This document shows positions 10,257 to 22,436 of a stretch of 64,000 bases of DNA, piece after piece (within the stretch, counting starts at the first letter, position 1; every line of letters begins with the position of its first letter). The stretch covers positions 5,084,001 through 5,148,000 of the forward strand of contig CM071590.1 in NCBI GenBank assembly GCA_036429605.1, written 5' to 3'. The position numbers and the translations under genes were made by a program. Source of the DNA: Cladobotryum mycophilum (taxonomy: Eukaryota; Ascomycota; Sordariomycetes; Hypocreales; Hypocreaceae). The notes under the pieces are model-generated. The model was not told where the DNA came from, searched no databases, and saw only the letters and a program-made list of their open reading frames with translations.

Positions 10257-12541
10257 TCAAGCGAGTTCGTCCTCCGATTCTGGCTGTTCTTCAACCTCTG
10301 GGACGTCAATTCCAATTCGAATAGCTCCAAATGGCTTCATTCTATCCGCTCCATCCTGTTCAACTGATATGGTGCTCTTTGAAGCCAAAGATAAGACATG
10401 CAAAAACGACTGCGCCGCAGAACCCTTGCTGTGTGTGGTGGGGTGTGCTAGTTCCTCAAACTCTATCCAACGCCTGCTCTTTTGACCAAGATTGCGCGTA
10501 GTTCCTTTCTTGGAAGCTTCTTCAATTGCATAGCTCAAGAAATTTTGACTGGCTACGTCAAGAGCTTCGACCGACGGTTGTGTGTCGTTCTCGGCGGGCA
10601 AGTCAAGGAAGCTGACTGGCCCACCAAGTACGAAGGATGAATCTTGAGACCGAAAGTGACCGAGGACAGAGGCTTCATCGGCTGGATCGCTATAGCGATG
10701 AATGGAGCCAAGGACATTGCCTTTTCCCAGAAGTGGGCTGGGAGCAGTCTTTAATTTCTGAGCGCTACCTCGAACAGAAGAGCCAGGGACCACGGATCCG
10801 GCGCGGCTCTGCGGCATCACTGAAGATGAATGGCGATCTTCCATGGGAGGAGCTGCATCCATTCCAATCTCGGGAACTAAGTCATCCCCAAACACCAGCT
10901 GTGCATCTCCCATATGATCGTCACCGCGACCACGTTCTGCTTCCTCATCAACTCGCCGGCGCGTGTTGTGTCTGTCCCTGTCTATCTCTTCTTGGCCGTC
11001 AAAAGCCTCATCAGACTTACGCCTTCGACCCTTCTTCTTCTTGGCCTCAAACTCAGGCTCAAACTCGTCTGGTTCCTGTCCTTTGAGACGTAATTTGAGG
11101 GGAGTACCCGAGAAGTCGGTCGCCAATGGATGGGCAAAACCAGCCGCTACTTGATAGGCCCCTATGTCGGCGATTCCGTTTCCATAAAGAAGTGCAAGTG
11201 CGTTCTTCCTCGCCTGTGCCTTGGTAGTTCCGGTGGAACGATGACGGAGAGCACCCATGTTGTCAACGTAGTTCTCAGTCCAACTGCGGAACTCTCCTCG
11301 AGAGATATCAAGTTCAGTATCGAGCATGGTTTGTGCTTTGTTGCGGCGTGTTCTGGTCATTTTTGCCGAGACCTGTTCAGTGTCCGTTGTTTCGGAAATC
11401 CGATTCTGCGAGGTAGCAGGCTTTTGGACTGTTTTGCGAGTTGGGAATGCAACTGCATCTGGCAGTGCAGCCTCACCAAACTCAAGCAGGTTTGCGTCGT
11501 CGCCCAGGAGAAGAAGATTATGCGCCTCGTTTGCTTTGGCCTGCATCTGCATTGTGCTTGCAATCTCTACCTCTTGCTCAACACGAAGCTCTTCTTGGCC
11601 AGGAAGAGGTGGCAATTCTGGCTCTTGGTCACCGGTTTCGATCAAGTTGCCAAGACCATCAAAGTTCATCTTAACTTCCGTGCCAAAAACAAGCTCATCG
11701 TCTGCAAAAGGTTGAAACTCAGGCATATCTTCCAAATTTCCAACAGTCTTAGGAAATTGTGGGCTGCTGTGACCAAAATGGGAAGGTATGCGGAAACTTG
11801 CAGCGGAGTGAGAAGATGAAGGTAACTCCAGGTTGATGAGGGCAAAGTTGTGGCCTGATAAGGAACTCTGTTGACTGCCCCCTAGCGGTGTCATTTGAGA
11901 AAACTTGCTAGCAGAGCCTTGACTTGGGAAGAACACGAGCTCTTTGTCCCAGTTGAGCAAATCCACATTGGGGAGAACGCTTAAAAGGTCGAAACTCGGG
12001 TCATCCTGCAAGATAATATTTTGACGCCTACAACCGATGGATCAGCACTACATTTTCTTTGATAGTCATGTCGTTAAAGCACTTACTTTGTCTTGCCAGC
12101 CTGGGGGTCGATCTCGCTTGTCCGCATGATACGAAAGAAAGTCATCATGTCAGACTGTGCCTTCTCGGCGTCATTGAGGACATAGCCACACTGCTGCGAG
12201 AACACCCGCGAAACGCCATATAGCAAGTTGCCTTGAAGGCGAAGGGCCAAAGGGGCGCCGGGATCTAGGATCTTCTCGCATGCTTTCGGGACGTTGACAT
12301 TCTGGATAGCCTTCTTTGTCAATCTTCTTTGGTTGTCTTTGCCTACAGTCGCAATCAACCTAGCACGATGGCGCTGGTTAGTCGGGGTTGATGACGGGTG
12401 AGCTGCGGGTAGGAGAGAGAAGGCATACCAGATGGTTGCAACGCCATACTGGCTATTGCTCAAGACTTTTTTATCACTGATTAGTATCATGACTTTTTGG
12501 CTGAGTGGAGATGTCAACCTACTCTCGTGGCTGTAAAACAT
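10257..12541 (-). CDS. REC8: Meiotic cohesin kleisin REC8
   Basis: REC8 is the meiosis-specific kleisin that closes the SMC1-SMC3 cohesin ring and is cut by separase at anaphase I and II. Four exons, 12541-12523, 12465-12429, 12359-12087 and 12027-10257, join in frame to 699 residues. Splicing gives the kleisin N-terminus MFYSHEILSNSQYGVATIW followed by LIATVG, the SMC3-binding region; this is what fixes the two tiny first exons. QGNLLYGVSRVFSQQCGYV follows near residue 80. The middle is low-complexity and charged, including a basic KKKKGRRRK stretch. The end has the winged-helix motif FEELAHPTTHSKGSAAQSF that binds the SMC1 head. The mitotic paralogue RAD21/SCC1 is the alternative; the SQYGVATIW and QQCGYVLNDAE wording favours REC8. 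The gene appears intact, so meiosis is likely retained. Confidence 0.88.
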
Positions 12542-14449
12542 CTTCACACGGGAGATGCACCTCGATCAATGAACAAAGAACTCCCAAAGGCCGGGAAAAG
12601 AGCTGTGGTAAAGATGAACGAATGACAGGGCACACAAAGGGTGGTATTAACAGTAAGATGATATTGAAACTTGATCTTTGATCATAAGGAATGCGTTGCA
12701 AGAAGAAACCCGCCCTTGTTGGTGAAGAAGCCTTGAGATCACGGTGGAAGAATCACCAGATGAAGAAGTCAGAAATGGCGTCACGCGTTCAGACGCGCCG
12801 TGGGTATTGAGTCATCGCGGAAAGAGTAGACTTGTCGCTGCACCTGCCATCTGTCTGGCAGCTGTTTTGCGTAGTCATCTTTTACGGATGGTCTGTTGCC
12901 AGCTGCTGGCGGGTGAGGGCCCAGCAGTAGAAGCAGTCAGTGAACCACAGTGGATGACTGGCCTACCGGAGCAAACACAGCATCGCTAGCTAGTAAAAAG
13001 AACGATGATGGACAAGAAAATCCAATCGCTTTTATCTTGAATCCTATTGTCTTCTATTCATTCAAGGGTCAACATGTATTGTTCTTTGATAGCAACGACG
13101 TTGTTTGTCAACCGTTTGCCTTGTCCCCCTTTGGGGTCTCTCAACCAATCGAACTACACGTATATATGCAAGGCTACGCCCAAGTAATCGATTAGGTATA
13201 CCTACTAGGTACTATTCACCTGTTTCCAGTACTTTCTAGAAACCTATATGCACTGAGGGAGGCTTTTATCCACCGATCGGATACAGCTGGGTGTTTGAGC
13301 CAACCTATTGACCATGCCAGACACATCAGGCGCAGAGAACCTCTGAAGCAGTGGTGCCAGCAAGAGCACACCATAAACCCAACTTCTTTCCGCTTGTCTT
13401 ATTGGCCATCTTAATCTGCCAAATATAGTCTTCGCATCCCGTCGTATTCCGAGCCGTCCTGGTCACATCGGGCAGATACGCCACGGGCACCACTCAACCT
13501 CCTGACCCCTGAGTCGTCCGCAAGGTGGCAAATTCTGATTTGGAGAGATATAGAATCAAAAAGCAATATCCGATCCAATACCAAGTCTTCTCTTGAGCAG
13601 CTGATGCGCAGTAAATTAATTACATACTTCGCGTTCCCCACCACCCACTATATCAGAGCATCACCCCCCAACACACACTTTCATATCCCATGTCAGGGAG
13701 GCACAGCAAAAGGTAGAGTCGGGAGTTTCTATTTCTACAAGTATTTGTTACATGTCCGTTATTATAATATGAGTAATACTGCATATCGATAGTTATTGCA
13801 TGTTTAAGTGAAAGCTGGGCTATTGGGCCACGTCTTGCAAGCTGAAGAAACATGACCCCGGACAGCCAGATGGATAGCCGGCAGTCCCACTCCCTTCTCC
13901 CCGGCGCCATCTGCACGCGACACATCACAAAATTAGCCACAAAATTGCATCGTAGAGAGAAATGATTGGAACCCAAGCTTTGACGATTTAATAGGCGATG
14001 GAATAGATTCTAGGGTAGCCTTTGGTTCAGGAGAAGCACTGTCCATGCCTGCATCGGTTCACATAACAACCTTGGAACACATTACGCTTTCATCATTCCA
14101 GAGAACAACTGGATGTGTATTAAAATACTAGCTATTGTTTATTGGGTAAGTGCATTCGCTCTAAACCTGACCTGTACAAGAACCATGAAATCCATCGATA
14201 TAACTTCCAACCCTAGTGCCCATAATCCACATCCATTCCTGCCAACAAGCAAATCCAACGTAACAATCATCCCAAAGGCGCCATTCCATACCGTAATCAT
14301 AATCCATTGTTGCAGTGTGAAAGCCAGAAACCATTGCTGAAAACGAATAAGGGGGAAAACCACATCAGCCGTAGCGTACACAATGCCAAACTCCCCAGAC
14401 GCATCCTGACCATGAACTCGTCGTTTGAACACTGCCCCATTTTGTTGTG
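12542..14449. other. Intergenic region upstream of REC8
   Basis: This is 1.9 kb between the REC8 start and the 3' end of the F-box gene. I see no coding exon. A short run related to the TAGGTA motif occurs at 13192-13211. The rest has ordinary composition with AT-rich patches. Confidence 0.5.
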
Positions 14450-15823
14450 TTACTCCATGAGGTCAGGGTGGACCATTAGGGAAAAGCCAACAGCCATAGG
14501 ATCCCAATGATGCATAATGCCCTCCCATACGTCCGAAAGGAAATCGTCGAGGGTTCTGTTGATCTCATCCCAGCGAGGCTCGTCCCATAATGCCGCGCTC
14601 CATAAATCCAAGCGACCTTCCAGGATACTGGCCTTTTCCTGGAAGTAGTCGAGCCAGACAGGATCAACGGAAAAATGTTCAAGCTGTCTCGACTCCAACT
14701 TGTGCCAGGACCAATATGCCTGATCATCGTACTCCCAAAAGGGGGTATAAGATTCGTACTCCTTGGGCTCGCGCCGGGTCCAGGAATCCCTCACTCCACG
14801 GCAGAGCACCATTCCGAAGCCGTGCATGTTACGAAGTCCAATTTCGTCCTTGAATGGCTGCAGAAAGCTTCCCAGGTTCTCTCGATCGACGACACACAGC
14901 GCCTCATGAATAAATTCGACCCCGGACAGCAAAAGCTCAGGGATGTGGCGTTCGGCTCCGTGTGTTTCGTTCTCTGTAGGCCAAGAATTAATAAATTAGT
15001 ACCCTGAATTACGAAGCTCCAGGCAAGAGAAAAAAGGATATGCGGAGTAATAGAGGCAATAAATAGGGGGACGCAGGGGTAGAGGGGGCGGAGAAGAGAA
15101 GCAACTTACCGAAGCCAATCAGGGCGCGTCGAAAGTAAGATGACAGGGCAATGACTTGATGATATTCCCACGGAGAGAAAAGTCGGTTCGCAATGCACTT
15201 TTGGATCTCCGTCAATTTGTCATGAGCATCCAGTAGGTAGTCACGCTGGTCGTGATGGGTAAATCGAAGGTTCACGGAAAAGCCAGCCAGAATCTGGAAA
15301 AGGTAAATTGACTGATGAATACGCTCAAATTCCAAGGAAGAGACGGGTCGATAGCGAACTGAATCCCACAGGGGGTGAAAAGCTGATCTCCTGCATAGGC
15401 GCAATTATCGACCAGAAGATCAGCAAGCTCAACGACCATTCTATCCCTGCGAGAGATCGTGAAAGCGGTAGATGGAGATACAAGGATGCCCTCGATCTTG
15501 TTTCGGTATTGACGCACCCTGTCAACGAAGCCGGCTATGTTGTCGATGTCCACATCCTCGAACTTGGGAAGAGCGTAATCCCCGTTTACAATCTCGTGCG
15601 TAACAACGGCGTGGGTAAACCTACCTTCGGAGAGTTCGTGCTCAAGAACGGTTGTGCAGATTGAGTTTTTGCATGTAGAAAAAGACTGATAGAATAACTC
15701 GTGAGACAACACGGCGGACTTTAAAGATTCAACGTCAGGGAGGCGTTCTAGGATCATTACCAGAACATCTGGAGTGGCTCTCGAAATGGGTGGTGGCACA
15801 TGTTCCAAGGCAAAGGCCTTCAT
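14450..15823 (-). CDS. F-box-like hypothetical protein with apparent frameshift
   Basis: The start ATG is at 15823. Residues about 13-50 (beginning ATPDVLVMILERLPDVESLK) look like a fungal F-box, the motif that docks substrates to SCF ubiquitin ligases through Skp1. The rest is the variable region typical of the large fungal F-box-like families; the substrate is unknown. Exon 1 runs to 15110 (donor GTAAGT) and the last exon is 14973-14450 (acceptor CTACAG). Within exon 1 the reading frame changes near 15371-15375, a run of five G on the plus strand. I could not fit a GT-AG intron there that both restores frame and keeps the conserved stretch. One extra base in the run gives an uninterrupted 412-residue protein. 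So this is either an assembly error or a real frameshift. Confidence 0.65.
15371..15375 (-). other. Suspected one-base deletion in a G5/C5 run (F-box gene)
   Basis: The upstream frame reads through QLFTPC and the downstream frame resumes with PVSSLEFERIHQ. The two differ by exactly one missing base, and the switch point is this homopolymer. Confidence 0.6.
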
Positions 15824-17337
15824 GGTGATGGTGATGATAATGAGCGTTGACCGCAGTCGAATCGTTAATCGTAAAGTGGCTGTAAGCAAGTTTGTCGGCG
15901 CAGTCGTAATCTGCTGGCAAGGTGGGTTGGGAAGCGAGTTGTGAGCAGAGGAGATGCAGAGGAGGATGGCTCTTATTCAAAAAGTAAAAGGCTGTATGAC
16001 GCGCATGAATCACATCAGGGTCAAAGGATGGGATGAAGACTTCACGGGTCAGATTGTCATGACACTGTCGTCAGGTCACCGCTCAACTGTGGCTGCCAAG
16101 GAACGTATCGCTGTTACTGTCGGTTGAAATCATTCGTCGACGATTAAGGAATGGGCGCAGCAGGAGGAACACAATAGGCACTGAAGCTTCTGTAACCTAC
16201 CTATTGAGCAACCTGCAGTGGCTATTGTGTAGGTTGCCAACTTGAAATCCCCATTCATCTCGCCCATTCTTCATAATGCAGCCGCCACCCGTGAATAGGG
16301 AAGAGACCAATGCCAACATAATGGATGGGGCATCGCCAATAAAGGCTCTAGGAAGAAAGAAAGAAAGATAGATAGAAAGACAGAAAGGGGGAAGGAAACT
16401 AGTTCTTCTTGACATCCACATCAACGTTCAAAGAAAGAAAGAAAGAAAGAAAAAAACGACAAAGAATTTTCCCATGGCTTATTCTTACCGATTCAATATT
16501 TACGAGCAATAGCGATAACAGCCTCAGCAATAACTGCTATCGTAATAAACGTTTATTATTACCTTCTGCTTCTGATTTTGCAAACCCTCCCCCTCGATGG
16601 AGACTGAGAGAGCTTGGCCATATCTGGGTCATGATCCGCCACGGCATGTAGCGCGTCAGCCCGTGCAAATGACATACATCCTTGACAAAATGACGGATGC
16701 TATCCCTCCCGCTTTCAGGCCGCAACGAAGTGGATTGGGGGGACGTTGGGGGAGAGACCATCCATGGAGGCATCCAAGGAACTGTGGTGGTATGTGCGTA
16801 TATATGTGCAGTGCATACATGGAAGTTTGATACCGTGCGTAGATAAAGCTGCTAGGGAGTTGATTCAGCCTCCTTGATCAACTCAGTCGATATAGGAGCA
16901 TCTAAGAATAATGAGGTAGGTGGTAACAGGAAGGTTGGCTCGTTGAAGCATGCGCGCCGTCGGCCCCGTCGTGATATAGGGTGGTGGTGGTGGGTGGTGG
17001 TGGTTAAGGGTTAAGCAACAAGCCAAGCCATCCATGGATCAACGACGATTCGAGTGCGTCACATCCCAACACACACACACACGCAAAGACAACACGAACA
17101 CACACACATATCTGATCGTGAGGAGAGGGGAGGGGGGCTTGGGGGAGACAAGGGGAACGGGCTGCGGGTGTTCGCGAGCTGAGACCGGAACCCTTTCCCC
17201 GCCGAATTGATCCATCCATCCATTCATGCGTCTTGTGATTATTTTATTTTATTTTATTTATTATTTTTATTTCATTTTTCTTTTATCCCTCGTGAGCTGC
17301 ACCATGCAGACAGGGCTCTGAGCAATACCACCAGTGC

Positions 17338-17368
<31 letters not shown>

Positions 17369-18138
17369 TGGTCACGTATGGATGCTTTTTTGTCTCTTCT
17401 CTCTTCTCTCTTCCTCTCTCTCTCTCTCTATTTTTATTTGTTCTTATTTCCCCCCTTCCTTTTCATTATGATAAACAGCGCGACCATCTCGGCGTCTCCG
17501 TTAGTTGCGTTGATTAAAGAGCGAGTGCCATACACACAGGCGGTCCAAGTCCAAGTCCAGGTCAAGGTTGCTACTGCCGCTTCCGCTGCCTGCTTTGCTG
17601 CTCCTGCCCAGGCCTTAAAAAAAGTCACGTGTCCCCTGTGCCTCGATCACTTTGACCTCCGACGGAAGGAGATACGATGCAACTCTGCAGTTTTCCTCTT
17701 GTTGCCTCCCCTTGAACGAGCAAACGACTGTTGAGATCCTTCAATCCTCTTTTATTTCCACAAGTTGTCTTCTCGACGTTTCTGTCACATTGTCGCTGCG
17801 GATTGCCCAATTCAGACCTCTGCTGGCGTCCCAACGCGCACGCGCCCTTCAGCCCTTTTCGATTGCCTGCCGCTGGCCGTCCTACGCTGCTTAATCAGAC
17901 CTCTCAGGTCTCCAGGGCTCAAGTCACAGTCGCGCCCGGCAGGCAAGAGAGGGAAAAAAATTAAGCCTGGGCCTCCCCTCCTACGCAAAAAAAAAACTAA
18001 GGGACCCCCCCCTTTTTTTCTCACCAACAACCCTTGTGCGACGACTTGACTGGGTCCAATCAGTGACATCTCAGATAGTCTGGGCTTATCCATCCATCCA
18101 TCCGTCCTCACACTGTTTTGTCACACAGGCCAGCCCTC
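15824..18138. other. Long divergent spacer before regulator A
   Basis: This 2.3-kb spacer separates the F-box gene (-) and regulator A (+). It holds GAAA repeats near 16409-16453, a CA/GT-rich patch at 17067-17110, a (CTG)9 tract at 17338-17364 and CT-rich stretches at 17395-17430. These are typical of a long regulatory 5' region and leader. No coding exon convinces me. Confidence 0.5.
17338..17364 (+). repeat. (CTG)9 trinucleotide repeat
   Basis: Nine uninterrupted CTG units lie about 780 bp upstream of regulator A, in a region without a supported gene. Confidence 0.9.
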
Positions 18139-21100
18139 ATGGACCCTGCCGGCATGAGCTCCGGCCCGGTTCGGGGGCCACTCCGGGATCTGCACCGGGG
18201 TCTTCTGCCGGTACTACTACTCCCGGAGCTGCAACTGACGTGCCGGCTATCAAACGAAGGGCCCCGATTGCCTGTCGAAGGTTAGAAGCCAATCATGAAA
18301 CAAATCTGAGACTTATGTATGAGATGAGGTATCTGACGTGAACAGATGTCGACGTATGAGAAGCAAGTGTGTACACGATAAGGCCCAGCCACCATGCAAG
18401 GCATGTCTTGAGGCTGGAATTTCTTCCGACGACTGGTAGGTACAAACAAGCCTTGTCACTTAGCCGTCAACTTTCGGTGAAGCAAAAATGAGATTTGGGA
18501 TGTGATGTGTAACATGCTAGCAGCATATTCCCAGTGAGAGGTCACCCGGACAATGACCGCGACTATCGACACCCTCGAACCAGAACAGAAAAGTCGGCCA
18601 AGCAAGCCGCCAAATCTCGACGAGGAGATGGCGCCCGCTCGCGATCCCGAGCAATTGCATCAACTGACGATTGGGACAGTCTTCCTTCCTTGGACGATCT
18701 GATCGATGGCGTCAACCGTTTTACTCGGTATTATTTCCAGCTAGGTTTTATTTCAAAACAGCAATTCCCGGACCGGTTGAGGAGAGATCATCGTTCGGTC
18801 AATTTGTTTCTACTCTTGAGCATCCTTAGTATCTCGGCCCGACTGAGTCCCGCCTTGAGAGCGAGGTATGGCAATGGAGTAAAAGCAGCCGAGTACTTCA
18901 TGGAGCGCGCTTCTAGTATTGCCGTTGGAGAGATTTACCAAGAACCTACCTTGGAGAGGTGCCAAGCTTTCTATCTACTAAGCATTGCCCAACAAGGCAG
19001 TGGTCTCAGGAACAAGAGTTACGTGAGTGGAACTTTTGAGTTTGCAAGGTTCAAGTCCGACATCCGCTCGCTAACTTAATCTAGATTAACATGGGAATTT
19101 CCGTCCGCATGGCTCAGCTAATGCAGTTGCACAGAGAGGAGACGTATCATATTCAAAATGCAACGCCAGAGTTGATCGTGAGAGCAGAATCGGCACGACG
19201 CACTTTGGTAAGCGACTTATGCATATCGCCTGTTTTTTTTGGTTTTGCTTTCGTGACCCTACGGACTCTAATGCTGCTGAAATGTAGTGGATGTTACACA
19301 GTCAAGATAGCCTTCATTCTGGTCCTTTGTCACCTGTATCGCTTGCTGCGTCTGATATTACAGCCCTCTTACCATGCAACGAAGAGGATTTCGCAAATGG
19401 CCGAGAGCCAAAGTCTCGAGCTGCTTTGGAAGGCACTCCGCCGGCCATGGAAACCCCAGCCTTGATCAGTGACCCGCATAGATCTCTGTTCGCCACTTTA
19501 ATGCAAATTCATCACCTTTGGGGCACCGTAGGCCGTCGAGCAGTCAAGTGCGGAAAGAGTTCTCGTCCATGGGAGGAGAATAGCGAGTTCTTCAAAATGA
19601 ACCAATGGTTGATGGAATGGGAGCGAGGATTGCCTGACGACCATAGATGGAGCCCCTATTTCCTGAGAACTCACAAGGCCAATGGACAAGACCTTGTGAG
19701 TTTCTAGCCAACAAAAGCTTCACGAGTCATGTTAACGGCTAACATCTCTCAGGCATATCTATGCGTCACTATGATGACAAGGCTCTGCCATATAGTTCTG
19801 AGGCGGCCATATCTGATAGAGTAGGCGTCTTGGATACATCCGACTTGTGTGTTATAGCGGCAACTGACTGCTCCATAGCATCATCCAAAACGATACAAAA
19901 GATCCCCGGAAGGTCTCATTTTTCTCTAAATTGTCTGCTGAACTGTTCCAACATGTCCACAAACTCTATGAACAAATCGACGCCCAGTTTAGCGACAGAA
20001 CCCCCGATGAGAGTGTTGGCGCCCAAATTGCGGCATTTTGTGTTTACAGTTGTGGGCTCTTTTCGGGATACCTCAGCAGATACCCTCATAGTGAGTCGAC
20101 GTTTAGTACTGTGTGTTTGTACCAACATAAACTAACCAGCCTGTTTTTTAGTCTGCCAAGATCCAATCCTAGCTCGAGAGGGCCCATCGATGCTACGCCG
20201 TACTAGAACCATATTGATAGAATGCAAGCAGGTGTGGCCGCTGGCTAGTCGCTGGGAGGAGGCTCTGGAGAGGCTCACCCGGGATCCAAACTCGACACTT
20301 CTGCCACAAGAGGGAAGCATGGCAGATGGCAAGGATCCCGTACCGCAGCCTATCCGACAGATGCACTCGCTGGCCAGCAGTGCCACGAGTACAAACGCTC
20401 CCAACACCCCTCATATTCCCAACGGCCCCATGCAGCATCTAAGCCCTTTGTCTGCATCGCTACCAGAGCCTGCAATTCCAAGGTTACAAACCGATTACCC
20501 GCCCGGGCCCCCTTCGCTTCATTCTTCTCATCATAACTCCCCGCAAAACTCTGCGGTTACTTCACTCCCCCCAACACAGCCCAGTCTTTCCACCACACCC
20601 GCAGTCACAGCCTTTACACCCTTCCCATCACCATCATCAACAGCAGCAGCTTCCACAGCGTCCACCGCATCAATCGCCACACCCACAGCATCAGCCATAT
20701 CAGCACCCACCACTTCCATCGCCATCATCCCAACCCCAACAACATATGGCTTCGCCCAATGTCCAAATTCCACCCCATCATACTCAGCCACAGCCACAGC
20801 CACAGCAACAGCACCATACACCTCATCATGCTCCGGCTCCTCCCGGGCCTCAATCAGACCACCATCCGGCCCAATCCAACATGTATGTATCCCATCAAGC
20901 GCAACACCCCCAACACCCGCAGCACTCACAGCACCCCCAACCCCACCCGCACCATCCTCTACCTCCTAGTGGATCTGCCGGCAATCTTCCGCGGCAGCCT
21001 GCGGTGGATGGTCTGGGAATGCTCATTGAGGCGTTTGACTCACACCAGCAACCCCCTCCGTATGCCATGGCAGTTGCTGGAACGCCGCAGTTTTATCAAC

Positions 21101-21207
21101 CTTTGGGCCCCAGCAACGACGGCTTCGAGGGTGAGTTGCAGTTTTATATTGACGGGACGAACAACTCTGGCTGGATGCCACCAGATGGATGGTTGGAGGG
21201 AATCTAG
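18139..21207 (+). CDS. Zn(II)2Cys6 transcription factor A
   Basis: This is a fungal binuclear-zinc-cluster regulator with nine inferred exons: 18139-18280, 18346-18435, 18524-19022, 19085-19207, 19288-19695, 19753-19820, 19879-20090, 20152-20482 and 20580-21207. The cluster spans introns 1 and 2: C46-x2-C49-x6-C56-x8-C65-x2-C68-x9-C78, preceded by KRRAPIA. The middle resembles the fungal-specific regulatory region (DGVNRFTRYYFQLGFI, then FLLLSILSISAR). The C-terminus is rich in Gln, His and Pro and may be an activation domain. In exon 1, the ATG at 18139 joins the zinc-cluster frame only if one base is added to the G5 run at 18173-18177; otherwise an unseen upstream exon would need to splice at CACAG 18129. 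The last intron (20483-20579) has a weak donor and was inferred because the Gln/His-rich frame continues only with it. The model gives 833 residues. The target genes are unknown. Confidence 0.8.
18173..18177 (+). other. Suspected one-base deletion in a G5 run (regulator A)
   Basis: The only in-frame ATG context (MDPAGMSSGPVRG) is one base out of phase with the exon-1 frame that encodes the first zinc cysteine. Adding one G here joins them without a stop. An alternative is an undetected 5' exon. Confidence 0.5.
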
Positions 21208-22436
21208 TGCAAAATATCTGTGCTACTATTTTGTGCATCATCGTTTATTGCATTTTGTATATCCCAGCATCCCCCACATATGACCGATAACACATGTATA
21301 TCAAAATCCATGTAAATAAAGGTTACGAAGCTATGAGGCTAAAACTTAGACACATCACACACACACACACATAATATTTCACCACATAATAAATAATAAT
21401 CACCATCATCACCAAAAGTGTTCTTAAACAGTTTTTTGTTAAGCAAAGGGGTCAACTGAATTTCCATTTCAAGAGAGGCATTTCCGACTGCCAACTACCT
21501 AATAGAAGCAGGCATAATCATCAAACCCCCTCCTATCGCACCATGGACGAGATCACTTGATACTCTAGTCTAAAAATTCCCCAAGGCCGTTTGAATTTCA
21601 CTGTATTTCATCCTCCGCCAATATCTCTCTCTGTCATTCTCTTTCTCTCTCTCTTTCTCTCATCCTGCTCTCTCTCTCTCTCTCTCAACCTTATTGCTTT
21701 CACACTCTTTATCCGAGTTTGATGTTTGGTCCCCCAACACACTCCTGATATGTAAAACCTCATCATTTCATCCATCCACTCCAACCGCCGATAACCCATT
21801 CCTAAACTCTTAAATAAAATAGATAAAGGGGAACAAAAAAAGAGCAGCAGTAGAAAAAAAGCCCATTCACTTGAAGGGCCATCCAAGAACACAACACTTG
21901 AAAACCCAACAGTCCGTAAAATTACTTATCTGAGGGTAAGTAGTGTGGGTAAAAAAAAAGATGAAGTAGCCAGCCTCCTTTGTACTCCCTGTTCCGTTCT
22001 ACATGACTTTTTGGGTCGCCACCGTCGCTCATTACTCTGATCCGTCCGGGGCATTACATGACTTCTCTTCTATTCCATCGTTATGACTCGTGGGGTGCAA
22101 AAAAAAACAGGATTAAAATGGGGAACATTGGGGGTTAAGTCAAACTGAAGAGATGATGTAGGGATGTGTAACTTCGTGATGGGGTATTTGGATTACTGTA
22201 GTGTCAAGGGTCTATATACACATGAAGTGGTCATGGGGATCGTGGATTTATGCTGTGACGTAAGACTGGGGAAAGGGAAAAAAGGGTATGCATCCGTTTG
22301 CGGAGACGAGGGAGGGGGAGGCACCTGAGCCTTTTGTGGCTAGGCAACTGGCTGCGACTGCGAGGCAAGCAGCGATGCTACTCGAAGCAAAGGGCTTATT
22401 TGCTAGAGCAAGCAATCATTGTTTGAGGTTGGTTCC
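21208..22436. other. Convergent 3' spacer regulator A-KAP95
   Basis: This 1.2-kb tail-to-tail region has AT-rich 3' UTR-like sequence, a CA repeat at 21356-21371 and a CT-rich microsatellite at 21625-21687. No gene supported. Confidence 0.5.

Noticed and set aside
15360..15530. A GT-AG intron to explain the F-box frame change
   Set aside because: The donors and acceptors I tried either fail the phase, introduce a stop, or delete the conserved RRDRMVVELADLLVD block; a missing base fits better.
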